DNA from: Arthrobacter pityocampae
GTDB lineage: Bacteria > Actinomycetota > Actinomycetes > Actinomycetales > Micrococcaceae
DNA length: 64,000 nucleotides
Direction of reading: 5' to 3'
NCBI RefSeq assembly: GCF_002927275.1
Contig: NZ_PRKW01000006.1
Location: 248,001 to 312,000, forward strand
Each line of letters begins with the position of its first letter. The first letter of the stretch is position 1. This document shows, piece by piece, positions 8,636 to 17,600 of this stretch. A program made the position numbers and the translations under genes. The notes beneath the pieces were generated by a model. That model saw nothing but the letters and a program-made list of their open reading frames with translations. It had not been told where the DNA came from and made no database searches.

Positions 8636-10969
8636 ATGCGCACCAGCACGACACGATCCGCCCTCACCCGCCGCCTCGCGAGCGCCGTCCTCCTGCCCGG
8701 GATCCTCGGAGGAGCCCTGGTCTTCGCCCCGCAGGCGTCCGCGCAGCCCGGGCCGACAGCGGGGGTGTGCAACGGCGTCGTGAATCAGCTGGCCCACCGC
8801 GGGACCGTGCAGGAGAGCCTGCTGAAGAACGCGGCGCGGAAGAACGCGGACCGCATCACCGCCCTGCAGTCCGAACGGTCGGCGCTCCAGACGCAGGCCA
8901 CCACCCTCAAGGGGCAGGTCGACGCCGCCACGGCAGCGCTCGCCGCGCTCGAGGCCGAGAGCGCCAAGCTGGATACCGACCTGAAGAGCACAACCGCCGA
9001 GGTCGCTGCGCTCATCGAGCAGCAGGCGGACACCGCGAAAGCCATCGAGGCAGCCACCACGGAGCTCGCCGGCCTGCAGTCGCAGCACACCGCCGCCGTC
9101 GCAGCGCTGAGCCCGCTCCAGGCGGACCTGGCGGCCGCCCAGGCGGAGGCGGAGGACCTGAAGAAGCAGGCAGTCACGGCGACGGCCGAGGTCCAGACCC
9201 GGCAGGAGGCGCTTCGCCTCGCCACCAACGAGCTGGCCGGCCTCCAGGCCGCCGCGGACCGGACGGCGGCCGATGTGGCGCTGCAGAACGCCGCCATTGC
9301 AGGTGCGCAGGGCGACCTGGCGTCCCTCACGACAACCGCGGAGGAGTCGGCCGCCGCGGTCGGCGCCGCGCAGCAGACCGTGGCCGATGCCGAGGCCGCC
9401 CTCGATCAGCTCCTTACCACCGGCACCGCCGCGCAGTCCGCCCTCGATGCCCAACGGGCCGAGATCGAGGCCGCCACCCGGACGCTGACGACCCTGCAGG
9501 CCGACGCCGCAACAGCCGCGGACGCCGTCACGGCGCAGAACGCGGCCATTACCGCCGCGCAGGCCGATCTCCTCGCCCTCGATGCCGCCGCAGGGCAGGC
9601 CGCCGAGGCCGTCACCGCGCAGCAGGCCGCGATCAGTGCCGCCGAAGCCGAACTCACGCCCCTCCGCGCGACTGCCGCCGAAGCCGCCGAGGCCGTCACC
9701 GCCAACAGCGCCCGCATCACCACCGTGTCCGCCGAGATCTCGAAGCTGCAGAAGGACATCTCCGCGAAGAGCAGCGAAATCACGGCGAAACAGGGCGCCA
9801 TCACCACTGCGCAGAACGAGCTGGCCGCCCTGCAGACCCAGAAGAGGACCCTCGAGGGCGAGATCGCAACGCTGACCAAGCAGATCGACGCGATCAACGG
9901 CAACAACCCCACCAGGAGGGCCCTGATGGATCAGCGCACAGCGAAGCAGGTGGAACTCACCGCCGTGAACGCGAAGATCACGGACAAGAGCACGCAGATC
10001 GCAGGACTGCAGGGCGATCTCAAGACCCTGCAGGGCCAGGTGGACACCCTCAACGCGCAACTGCTGGCCAAGCAGGGTGAAAGCAGCACCCTGCAGCAGG
10101 AGGCCGCACCCCTGCAGGCCGCCCTGACGACGGCGAACGCCGCCGTCGTGGCCAAGGACGCCGAGGTGAAGGCGCTGCAGGGCCAGCTCCCGGCGCTGCA
10201 GACGGCCCTCACCGACGCCAAGGCCGCGGTTGCCACCCAGCAGCAGGGCGTCACGACCCTGCAGGGACAGCTCCCGGCCCTCACGGCGGCAGCCGCCGAA
10301 GCCCGCGATGCCGTCGCAGCGCAGGAGAAGGTCGTCGCCGATCTCGAGGCCGAGCTTCCCGGTCTCACCGACGGGGTCGAGGCAGCACAGGCAGCGATCA
10401 CCACCCAGAAGGGCGTCCTCGACACTGCGCGAACCGATCTGGCGGGCGCCGAGGCTCAGCTCGCGTCGGCCACCGCAGCAGTTGCGGCGAAGGCCGCTGA
10501 TCTCGCCGGCCTGCAGGACCGTCTGCCCACGCTCCAGGCCGCGGCGGACAGCTCCGCGAAGGCCTTCGCCGACAAGCACGCCGACATGGGCGCACTGAAC
10601 GCCGAGATCGACCGGCTGGTCTCCGCGCTGGCCGGCCTGAACGCCGGCATCACCACGAAGGAGTCGGAGGTGCTCGCCCTCCAGGGCCGGGTGGCGCCGC
10701 TCCTCACGCAGCTCGACAACCTGAACGGCGAGATCAGCGCCACCGAGGCCCAGCTGAAGACCCTGCAGGGACAACTGACCACCCTCGACAAGCAGGTCAC
10801 CGACGCGCAGGCAGTCCTCCGCGGTCTCGAGGCACAGAAGAAGGCGAACAAGGACGCCATCGCTGCGCAACGGGCCACGGTCAAGACGCTTCAGGACCGG
10901 CTCGGTGCGGTCCAGGGGCAGATCAAGGCCATCGACGGCCAGATCCTGCTCGGCGGCTGCGTGGCCTGA
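8636..10969 (+). CDS. Secreted Ala/Gln-rich coiled-coil protein, 777 residues
   Basis: Sec signal peptide at about 1-36 (TRRLASAVLLPGILGGALVFAPQASA) and ATG 8636 behind CAGGAG. From about residue 50 to 765 the protein is an almost uninterrupted heptad-rich coiled coil with diverged internal repeats such as LQGQLPAL and AVTAQxAAIxxAQ. It contains no Trp or Tyr. The mature protein has only two cysteines, Cys45 and Cys775, one at each end of the coil. There is no LPXTG, no transmembrane C-terminus and no catalytic domain, unlike NlpC/P60 coiled-coil hydrolases. It may be a structural or adhesin-like envelope fibre. Its neighbours are envelope genes. A terminator follows. Confidence 0.85.
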   Translation: MRTSTTRSALTRRLASAVLLPGILGGALVFAPQASAQPGPTAGVCNGVVNQLAHRGTVQESLLKNAARKNADRITALQSERSALQTQATTLKGQVDAATAALAALEAESAKLDTDLKSTTAEVAALIEQQADTAKAIEAATTELAGLQSQHTAAVAALSPLQADLAAAQAEAEDLKKQAVTATAEVQTRQEALRLATNELAGLQAAADRTAADVALQNAAIAGAQGDLASLTTTAEESAAAVGAAQQTVADAEAALDQLLTTGTAAQSALDAQRAEIEAATRTLTTLQADAATAADAVTAQNAAITAAQADLLALDAAAGQAAEAVTAQQAAISAAEAELTPLRATAAEAAEAVTANSARITTVSAEISKLQKDISAKSSEITAKQGAITTAQNELAALQTQKRTLEGEIATLTKQIDAINGNNPTRRALMDQRTAKQVELTAVNAKITDKSTQIAGLQGDLKTLQGQVDTLNAQLLAKQGESSTLQQEAAPLQAALTTANAAVVAKDAEVKALQGQLPALQTALTDAKAAVATQQQGVTTLQGQLPALTAAAAEARDAVAAQEKVVADLEAELPGLTDGVEAAQAAITTQKGVLDTARTDLAGAEAQLASATAAVAAKAADLAGLQDRLPTLQAAADSSAKAFADKHADMGALNAEIDRLVSALAGLNAGITTKESEVLALQGRVAPLLTQLDNLNGEISATEAQLKTLQGQLTTLDKQVTDAQAVLRGLEAQKKANKDAIAAQRATVKTLQDRLGAVQGQIKAIDGQILLGGCVA

Positions 10970-10988
10970 CGCTCACCCGCGTAAGAGG

Positions 10989-11021
10989 GAGGGAGGCCTG
11001 GGCCACGCCCAGGCCTCCCTC
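10989..11021. terminator. Terminator hairpin after the coiled-coil gene
   Basis: A 15-bp stem (GAGGGAGGCCTGGGC-type arms, 10989-11003 with 11007-11021) and a CAC loop, located between the convergent coiled-coil gene and the PKD-protein gene. No U-run. Confidence 0.8.
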
Positions 11022-11055
11022 GTATGCGGCTCACTGCCCGGGATGCCTCCTGACA

Positions 11056-13938
11056 CTACTGGACGAGGAAGTCGTCGAACCGGACCTGCAGCGGCGCCAC
11101 CGTCGCAGAGCCCGAAAGGTAGGCGGTCACAGCCACCGACCCTGCGGTCTGGAGTGCCGGTTCGGAGTCGGTCGATGTGAGCTGCCATGCCGTCGGCTCC
11201 GCCGTTCCCACCTTCCACACCTTCGCCTGAACCGTGGCCGGGGCCGTACCCGATACGCGGACCCGTACGTTGTAGGTGTCCGTCACGCCGAGGGTCAGGG
11301 GCAGGGAGGCGCTCCCGAGTCGGCTCACCGTCCCGTTCACGGACTTCTCGGTGATCAGGGACATGCCGGTACCCACGATCAGGAGCTTCGCCCGGTAGTC
11401 CCCGGTTCCTCCCAGATCGCGGCCGAGCACGGTCAGGTGCAGGCCTCCCCCGTCGGGGACTCTGTCGAGTGCGGTCGTGAATCGGGTATCGGTGGTCAGC
11501 GAGGATACGGCGTCGAGCCGTACCGTGCCGCTCGAGGCCGCGGCTGCGAGCTTCACCACCCCGGCGCTTCCGTCGACCGAGTACTTGCTCGTGGATCCCT
11601 GGGCCCCCCAGGCCCCACCGACGTCGGCGCTACCCCAGCCACCGGTGACGACCCGCGCGAATGCGTCGCGTGCGAGTCCGGTCCCGGGCTGCTCCGCAGC
11701 TGTCACGGTCACGGCACTGGACACGGAGTTCGGCTCCCCGGCGTTGTCGGTCACCTTCAGAGTCACCAGATAGCTGCCTGCCGCAGCGTAGGTCTTCGAA
11801 GCCTTGACTCCCGTGCCGGTGGTCCCGTCCCCGAAGGTCCACGCATAGGAGGCGACGGTGCCGTCCGGATCGGTCGACGTGGAGGCGTCGAAGGACGCGG
11901 TCAGGCCGCTGGACGTCTGCGTGAACGCCGCCGTCGGAGGGGTGTTGACGGGTGCTGCTGCCTCGACCGTGACCGCCTTGGACGTCGTGTGGATGGCGCC
12001 GGCGTCGTCCGTCACCGTGAGCTTCACCGGATAGGTGCCCCCGGCGGTGTACTGGTGCGAGGCCGTCATGCCCGCGCCGGTGGTCCCGTCCCCGAAGTCC
12101 CATCTGTACGAGGCGATGGTGCCGTCGGAATCGGCCGACGTGGAGGCGTCGAAGGACGCCGTCAGGCCGCTGGACGCCTGCGTGAACGCTGCCACCGGAG
12201 GAGCATTCGCCGCCGCGCCCGCCGCGACGGTGACGCTCACACTCTCGGAGCGCACCTCGTTGCCGAAGGGATCGGCGGCGAAGATCCGGTAGGTGTGCGT
12301 CGAGGACGGGGCGAGACCTGAGTCCTCGAACGTGAGCACGGGCCGCTCCCAGAACCTCGACTGCTGGGAGACCTGATGGACGGGGGTGGCGATCTGCCCG
12401 TCGCGGATCACCCTGTAGGTGAGCTTCTCGTTGTCGTAGTCCCAGTTCGCCGTCCACTTCACGGTGACCCGTCCGGGTGCCGGGGAGGTGAGGGTCGGGT
12501 TGGCGCCGGCACCGGTGACATCGGGGCCGGTCTTGTTCGGTGCGATGTCACGGACAGCGAAGCGCACGAGTCCCTGCTGCGCCTTGCCGTTCACCCTGGG
12601 GAACTCGCCACCCAACACGACGTAGTCGGAGTTGCCGGTCACCGACCATGCCGCCTGATACTGACCGGTGAAGCTTCCGGCGGTCAGCTTGGGGAACCAG
12701 GTGAGGAGCGACGGTGAGGGATTGCCTGCGAAGTTGAAGTAATTGCCCACGCTGTTCCGTTTGACCGTCCCGGTCGCGCTCCTGCTGAACGCGATTGCAC
12801 GCTGCCAGATCTGCGGGTACTGCTCGGGGAACCCACCGATATTGCCGCAATGGTGGGAGTGCCCGACGGCGTAGACCACCTCTCCGATCGGAGCGACGCT
12901 GTAGGAATCACCATGGCAGTCCTCGACCCAGGTCAGGGCCCCGTCCGCCCAGTCCGCGGAGAACGCCCCCTCGAGATTGCCGCCCGAACCGTACACATAG
13001 CCGGTCCCGTACACGTGGGTGCCGTCGGTGGACAGGCTGGTGATTCCCGAATTCACTCCGCCGTCGCGGACCAGGCCGTTGACGGCCCAGGGCTTCACTG
13101 CGCCTGTGGCCGCGTCGACGGCTGCGAGCCCGTACCCGGGATTCGACGACCCGTTGAGCGTCGTGAAACTGCCGCCCACGACGAGCTTGGTCCGGTCCGG
13201 GGAGATGACCATCGCGGCGACGTCGCCGCCGGCCGCCGTAGGATTCCAGCTGCGCAGCGCTCCCGTACCCGCGTCGACGGCGGCGAGCCGTGCCCGTGGG
13301 GTCGAACCCACGGCTGAGAACCAGCCGCCCAGGTAGACGGCGTCGGCCGTTGCGACGATCGTGTCGACCCGCGAGTTCGGCGCCGGCTTGAACGACGGGA
13401 TGACCTCGCCCGTGGCCGGGTCGAGCGCGGCGATCCGTGAAGCGGGAGTCCCGTTGACCGTGGTGAACGCGCCTCCGACGTAGATCCGGGAGCCGTCCGG
13501 CGACGCCGCGATGGACCGGGCCTGCGCGTTGAGGCTCGGTGCGAAGGACCGGACGAGCGCGCCTGTCGTGAGGTCGTACGCCAGGATGTGGTTGCGCGCC
13601 ACCGTGTTCGTCCCGGCAGCCGCCCCCGCCGGACGGGCCGTCGTGAAGTTACCCGCGACATAGACGGTGTTGCCCACGATCACCTGCTGCCACACGACGC
13701 CATCGACCTGCACCGTCGGCAACGGATCGGCCGCGACGGTGGGTGGATTCGCGGCCGTGACGGGATCCGGCGTCGTGTCCGCCGAGGCGAGCGGGCCGGC
13801 TGCGAGCGTCGCGGCGGCGGCGACGACACAGGCCGCCGTCATCGCCAGGATTCTCCGGGGCAGCTCCCGGTACCGCAGGCGTCCGGGGACCGGTTCCCCC
13901 CACACCCGTGCCGCTGCCGAATGGCTGGCCTTCTTCAT
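11056..13938 (-). CDS. Large secreted protein: beta-propeller-like repeats, Fn3-like, two PKD domains, jelly-roll C-terminus
   Basis: 960 residues with a signal peptide (about 28-54). Residues about 70-450 carry repeated VYVGGxFTTVNG/RIAALDxATG units typical of DUF5122/propeller folds. A fibronectin-III-like stretch is at about 476-570. Two PKD domains (about 578-660 and 663-749) contain WDFGDGTTG and WTFGDGTTG. A beta-rich concanavalin-like end covers about 755-960. Such proteins are surface scaffolds that bind carbohydrate or protein. The start ATG overlaps the stop of the upstream gene by four bases (ATGA) and has GGGGAGG before it. The pair is therefore translationally coupled and probably transcribed from near 14.8 kb or from the GT2 gene. 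Confidence 0.85.
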   Translation of the reverse strand: MKKASHSAAARVWGEPVPGRLRYRELPRRILAMTAACVVAAAATLAAGPLASADTTPDPVTAANPPTVAADPLPTVQVDGVVWQQVIVGNTVYVAGNFTTARPAGAAAGTNTVARNHILAYDLTTGALVRSFAPSLNAQARSIAASPDGSRIYVGGAFTTVNGTPASRIAALDPATGEVIPSFKPAPNSRVDTIVATADAVYLGGWFSAVGSTPRARLAAVDAGTGALRSWNPTAAGGDVAAMVISPDRTKLVVGGSFTTLNGSSNPGYGLAAVDAATGAVKPWAVNGLVRDGGVNSGITSLSTDGTHVYGTGYVYGSGGNLEGAFSADWADGALTWVEDCHGDSYSVAPIGEVVYAVGHSHHCGNIGGFPEQYPQIWQRAIAFSRSATGTVKRNSVGNYFNFAGNPSPSLLTWFPKLTAGSFTGQYQAAWSVTGNSDYVVLGGEFPRVNGKAQQGLVRFAVRDIAPNKTGPDVTGAGANPTLTSPAPGRVTVKWTANWDYDNEKLTYRVIRDGQIATPVHQVSQQSRFWERPVLTFEDSGLAPSSTHTYRIFAADPFGNEVRSESVSVTVAAGAAANAPPVAAFTQASSGLTASFDASTSADSDGTIASYRWDFGDGTTGAGMTASHQYTAGGTYPVKLTVTDDAGAIHTTSKAVTVEAAAPVNTPPTAAFTQTSSGLTASFDASTSTDPDGTVASYAWTFGDGTTGTGVKASKTYAAAGSYLVTLKVTDNAGEPNSVSSAVTVTAAEQPGTGLARDAFARVVTGGWGSADVGGAWGAQGSTSKYSVDGSAGVVKLAAAASSGTVRLDAVSSLTTDTRFTTALDRVPDGGGLHLTVLGRDLGGTGDYRAKLLIVGTGMSLITEKSVNGTVSRLGSASLPLTLGVTDTYNVRVRVSGTAPATVQAKVWKVGTAEPTAWQLTSTDSEPALQTAGSVAVTAYLSGSATVAPLQVRFDDFLVQ

Positions 13939-14789
13939 GGCGCCTCCCCTTGCCGTGGCGCTGGGCCCTGGAAGGCTGCGACCGGTAGAACTGCCTGATA
14001 GTGGAACAGCACGCGGACGGAATCACGCTGCTCCGGTGGGATCTGGAAGACGAACACACCCGCGACCGACTGTCCCGGGCGGACCTCGGCGGGGAAGGGG
14101 ACCGCACCCGGGCCGCTGAGTAGTTCTGCCGGGGAACGGTCCGCTCCCGCCTCGACGTTGACGACCGCTTCCGCCAGGGAGATGACCTTCTTCGTGCTGT
14201 TCGTCACTTCGAGCGTGAACTGGACCGCCGGCCCGCCGACCTCGCCCACTCCCCGGGCCTCGCCGTCGACCGCCTTCATCGCCGCCACCCGGGTTGCCAC
14301 ACCCTCGGCGACGGGCGCAGGGTCCTCGAAGCCCTTGGCCGGCGCGACGGTCGGAGGCTCGTCGACGATCTTCCCGGTGGGGGCGGGGGGAGCGAAGGCA
14401 TCCTCGCTCCGGTTGGACGCGGCAGTGCTTTCCGGAGCCGGTACGTCGGGGGCGGAGACCCCTGGGTCAGGAGGTGTCGGTTCCGGGGCGGACGGTTCCG
14501 GGGCGGACGGTTCCGGGGCGGACGGCATCGAGGCCTCCGACGACGCCGGCGCGGACCGTGCCGATTCGCGGGGAACGGGACCGCGTGATGACGACTCGTG
14601 CGGCGTGGATCCGGGGGTGTCGGGGGAATTCCCGGCCTGCGCCGGTTGCGGCCCGGCAGCGGGAGCGAGCGGGCCAGCGGCTACAGCCCATCCGGTCAGG
14701 CCGAGCGCGGCGATCAGGGCGGTAGAGGCTGCGGCCCGCCGTCCCCGGGAAACCCCCTCCTCCTGCCGGCCGGCCCGGGCGGGTGTCAT
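13935..14789 (-). CDS. Secreted proline-rich protein of unknown function
   Basis: 284 residues. An N-terminal membrane or signal segment (AASTALIAALGLTGWAVAAG, about 20-40) is followed by a long Pro/Ser/Ala/Glu linker containing three tandem SAPEP units. The C-terminal beta-rich domain of about 110 residues starts VQFTLEVTNSTKKVISL and includes a second strand set, PGQSVAGVFVFQIPPEQRDSVRVLF. This resembles surface-exposed cohesin-like or carrier domains, but no named family is certain. It is coupled to the PKD protein by a four-base overlap, so the two probably act together at the cell surface. Confidence 0.7.
   Translation of the reverse strand: MTPARAGRQEEGVSRGRRAAASTALIAALGLTGWAVAAGPLAPAAGPQPAQAGNSPDTPGSTPHESSSRGPVPRESARSAPASSEASMPSAPEPSAPEPSAPEPTPPDPGVSAPDVPAPESTAASNRSEDAFAPPAPTGKIVDEPPTVAPAKGFEDPAPVAEGVATRVAAMKAVDGEARGVGEVGGPAVQFTLEVTNSTKKVISLAEAVVNVEAGADRSPAELLSGPGAVPFPAEVRPGQSVAGVFVFQIPPEQRDSVRVLFHYQAVLPVAAFQGPAPRQGEAP
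14479..14523. repeat. Three perfect 15-bp tandem repeats in the proline-rich gene
   Basis: Unit GGTTCCGGGGCGGAC at 14479, 14494 and 14509, encoding SAPEP repeats on the minus strand. Perfect nucleotide identity suggests recent expansion and possible length variation between strains. Confidence 0.9.
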
Positions 14790-15063
14790 GGCGACGATCT
14801 CCGCCCGAAGGTCCTCCGGAGGCCGACCGACGGTCCGGGCACCGGCGGAGCACCCGGTCCGTTGGATCGCGGGGTGAACACCCGACGTCGAGAGGTGCGG
14901 TCACCACTGCCGGCGACGCCACGGTTCATGGGTATCTGCTCCTCGGCGTCCGGCCCGGCCCTTCATCTCTCTCGAGACGGAGCTTACGAGCGGGCGCACG
15001 GGACGACACGAGTAAAATCTACTTGTCTGGTCCCGTGGACTACGTGCCGCGCGCTCCAGGCCC

Positions 15064-17400
15064 CTACCGCACCCCGGCCCGACGACGGCGGTCGTTGCCC
15101 GAGCGCAGGTCCCGGTTGAGCCGCCGGTCGCCGTGGTAGAGGATGGACGCCCAGTCCGCCTCCTCCGGCGCCTTGTCGATGACCTTCGACTCCTCGACCT
15201 TCCTCACCCGGGGTGCCACGTACAGCCAGTTCAGGACGCCGAGTCCCATGTCCACGGCGGAGTTCTTGATCCCGATGTACGCGCGGATCGCGCCGGCCGC
15301 CAGCACGGCGTTCAGCCCGGCGAACAGCGCGTTGCCCCAGTTCTGCTCCAGCACGTCCCGGGCCAGGGTCAGCAGGGAGAAGGCGACGATCGCGTACGGG
15401 ATGACCACGTACAGGCCGGGCGCCGCGGTGCGGTCCTTGACCTTCGGGGTGCGGACGAACGGGATCTTCTCCCCCGTGAACGCCTGCTGGATGGACTTCA
15501 GCACGCCGGCGAGGTTGACCGGTAGCAGCACCAGGTTGAACCCGTAGATCCGGAAGATGTCCGAGAAGCGGTGCCCGCAGTCGCGGAGGTCGCTGCCCAT
15601 GGCCAGGAAGTACGGCGCGGCGGCGAGGAACACGACGGGGCTCAGGAGCCGGCTGTCGTAGGGGTAGGCGAGGAGGAACAGCAGCCCGAAGCTCGCCCAC
15701 GCGATGGAGGCCATGTAGTTGACCCGCAGCAGCACTTCCCGGAAGAGCACCTGCTCGCGGAGGTGGCGGCGCTGGCGCAGCTGGTTCCACAGCTTCGGCA
15801 GGATCAGCAGCCCGCCGTTGGCCCATCGGCGCCGCTGGACCACGAGCGAGCCGAAGTCCGGTGGCGTGGCGCTGTAGCTGAGACGCTCGGGGTAGTTCAC
15901 CAGCGTCCAGCCGTGGCTGCCGAGGTCCACGCTGGATTCCGTGTCCTCGATGACGGTGCGGTCCTGGATGTAGGTCTTGATCTCGAAGCCGCCCACGTTC
16001 TCGACCTCGACGATGTCCTCGACCGCGCGCTTGCGGATCACGGCGTTCGCGCCCACCCAGAACGTCGCCCCGTAGTAGGTCATGCCCTGGTGCAGGATGT
16101 GCTGGATGTCCGTCGATGCGCCGGCCACCCGCTCGATCCGCGTCGGCGCCCCCCGGAAGGAGGAGTACGGCGTCTGCGTGACGGCGATGCGCTCGTTGCC
16201 CGGGGACTCGAGCAGGTGGACCAGCCGGATGCAGTAGTCGCGCAGCAGCAGGGAATCGGCGTCGAGGGTCAGCAGGTAGGTGGAATCCGGGACGTCCAGG
16301 ACATCGCCGTCCTCCGCGGCCTCCCCCGCCACCATCGGGCGCAGCACCGTGCCGGTGGCGACGTGCTCCTTCCGCCAGCGATGGCCCATCAGGGAGATGT
16401 AGGCGTTGAGGTTCATGGCCTTGTTCGCCTCGTGGGACAGGGAAGCGTAGGCCTTGCGTTCGAAGGTCTCCAGGCGCGTATTGAAGATCCGTACGAGGCG
16501 CACGTACAGCTCGCGGATGCGGCCGGGTTCCGGACACTGCTCCTGCGCCAGCGCGGCCTTGAGCGCGTACACGGTGAGCCGCAGCTCCCGGGCGAGGCCC
16601 ATTACCACGAGGTCCACGAAGAACTCGTCCACGTGGTCCTCCACCGTCTCGGCGTCGGCCATGCCCTCGAGCCAGGCGGCGGCGTCCTCGTACGCCGCGA
16701 TGAGCGGGGGCAGGTCACCGAACGACGACGGCGCGTCCGGCTCGCGCGCGGCAAGGGCGGCCTCGAACCCGGCGAGCGCCGCAGCCGCCCGTGAGGACGG
16801 CTCGAGGAGTGCGGACTCGATCTCGAACGTGAGGGCCCGAGTGGCGTCGAGGCGCTGCCGGATCACCGGGTCGGTGGGGTGCGGGGGGTCGTCGAGGAGC
16901 AGGACCACGCGGATGTCGGGGAACTCCTGGAGGGCGGCGGACCACAGGGTGGCCCGGACGACGGCGGGCTCCTCCGCGTAGGAGGGCACGAGGACGGTGA
17001 TGCCCTCCCGGTGATCGGCGAAGTGGCGGTCCAGCTCACCCCGCGGCACGCGCCGGTGGTCGCGGAACCGGTACAGCGCACCCTGGCGGGCGAGCAGGTA
17101 CATGAGCGCGGAGAAGGTCAGGAACGTGACGACGATCAGGTACGACACCGCCTCGATCTGGAACCGGAAGCCGGCGTCGGGGTTGTTGGCGAACTGCCGC
17201 AGGATCGTCGTGACGATGTAGGTCACCCATGCCAGCACCGTGACCACGATGCCGAGGCGGCCCAGTGCGATCTTCCGTGAGGACGGCGTCGGGTGCACGA
17301 TGGACAGCGGTTCCGAGCGCCGCTCCGCGCCCCACTGCCGGCGCCGCGCAGGGGCGGCCGGAAGAACCGGAGATTCGGTGACATCGCTGGATGGTGACAT
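15064..17400 (-). CDS. GT2 processive glycosyltransferase, cellulose/chitin-synthase-like
   Basis: 778 residues. Two N-terminal membrane helices (about 47-70, 83-105), a cytosolic GT-A domain and about five C-terminal membrane helices. Catalytic motifs of processive beta-glycosyltransferases are present: VVLLLDDPP, the TLDADSLL DxD motif, the IEDTESS motif supplying the TED-type catalytic Asp, and QRRRWANGG (QxxRW). An insertion of about 200 helical residues lies between the first Asp motif and DxD. It should polymerise a UDP-sugar and extrude the chain. The divergent GH18 gene 200 bp away and the coupled surface-protein genes downstream support an exopolysaccharide role. No PilZ domain is visible. 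Confidence 0.9.
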   Translation of the reverse strand: MSPSSDVTESPVLPAAPARRRQWGAERRSEPLSIVHPTPSSRKIALGRLGIVVTVLAWVTYIVTTILRQFANNPDAGFRFQIEAVSYLIVVTFLTFSALMYLLARQGALYRFRDHRRVPRGELDRHFADHREGITVLVPSYAEEPAVVRATLWSAALQEFPDIRVVLLLDDPPHPTDPVIRQRLDATRALTFEIESALLEPSSRAAAALAGFEAALAAREPDAPSSFGDLPPLIAAYEDAAAWLEGMADAETVEDHVDEFFVDLVVMGLARELRLTVYALKAALAQEQCPEPGRIRELYVRLVRIFNTRLETFERKAYASLSHEANKAMNLNAYISLMGHRWRKEHVATGTVLRPMVAGEAAEDGDVLDVPDSTYLLTLDADSLLLRDYCIRLVHLLESPGNERIAVTQTPYSSFRGAPTRIERVAGASTDIQHILHQGMTYYGATFWVGANAVIRKRAVEDIVEVENVGGFEIKTYIQDRTVIEDTESSVDLGSHGWTLVNYPERLSYSATPPDFGSLVVQRRRWANGGLLILPKLWNQLRQRRHLREQVLFREVLLRVNYMASIAWASFGLLFLLAYPYDSRLLSPVVFLAAAPYFLAMGSDLRDCGHRFSDIFRIYGFNLVLLPVNLAGVLKSIQQAFTGEKIPFVRTPKVKDRTAAPGLYVVIPYAIVAFSLLTLARDVLEQNWGNALFAGLNAVLAAGAIRAYIGIKNSAVDMGLGVLNWLYVAPRVRKVEESKVIDKAPEEADWASILYHGDRRLNRDLRSGNDRRRRAGVR

Positions 17401-17600
17401 GGCTACCTCGGCAGATGGCGGACGGATGAACGCACGGCGTCGCCCCCGCGACAGACAGCGTCACTGTCCACCATCGGTCGGCCCGCCGTGAGCGTTAGGC
17501 GGAACAGTGACGAACGCCGGAATTTCCCCTACGCTTCAAGCGTCTCGCGCATCTGGATGCGCACTCCCGCCTCTCGCCGAGGCCGTCATCTGGGGTTCCT

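Noticed and set aside
8309-10870. 853-codon open frame on the minus strand across the coiled-coil gene
   Set aside because: It is the antisense shadow of a highly repetitive GC-rich coding region. The product is Leu/Gly/Arg-rich with no domain, no ribosome binding site and no start logic, while the plus frame has a signal peptide and heptads.
15571-16794. 407-codon plus-strand frame opposite the GT2 gene
   Set aside because: Antisense of a gene with all GT2 catalytic motifs; composition is that of a shadow frame.
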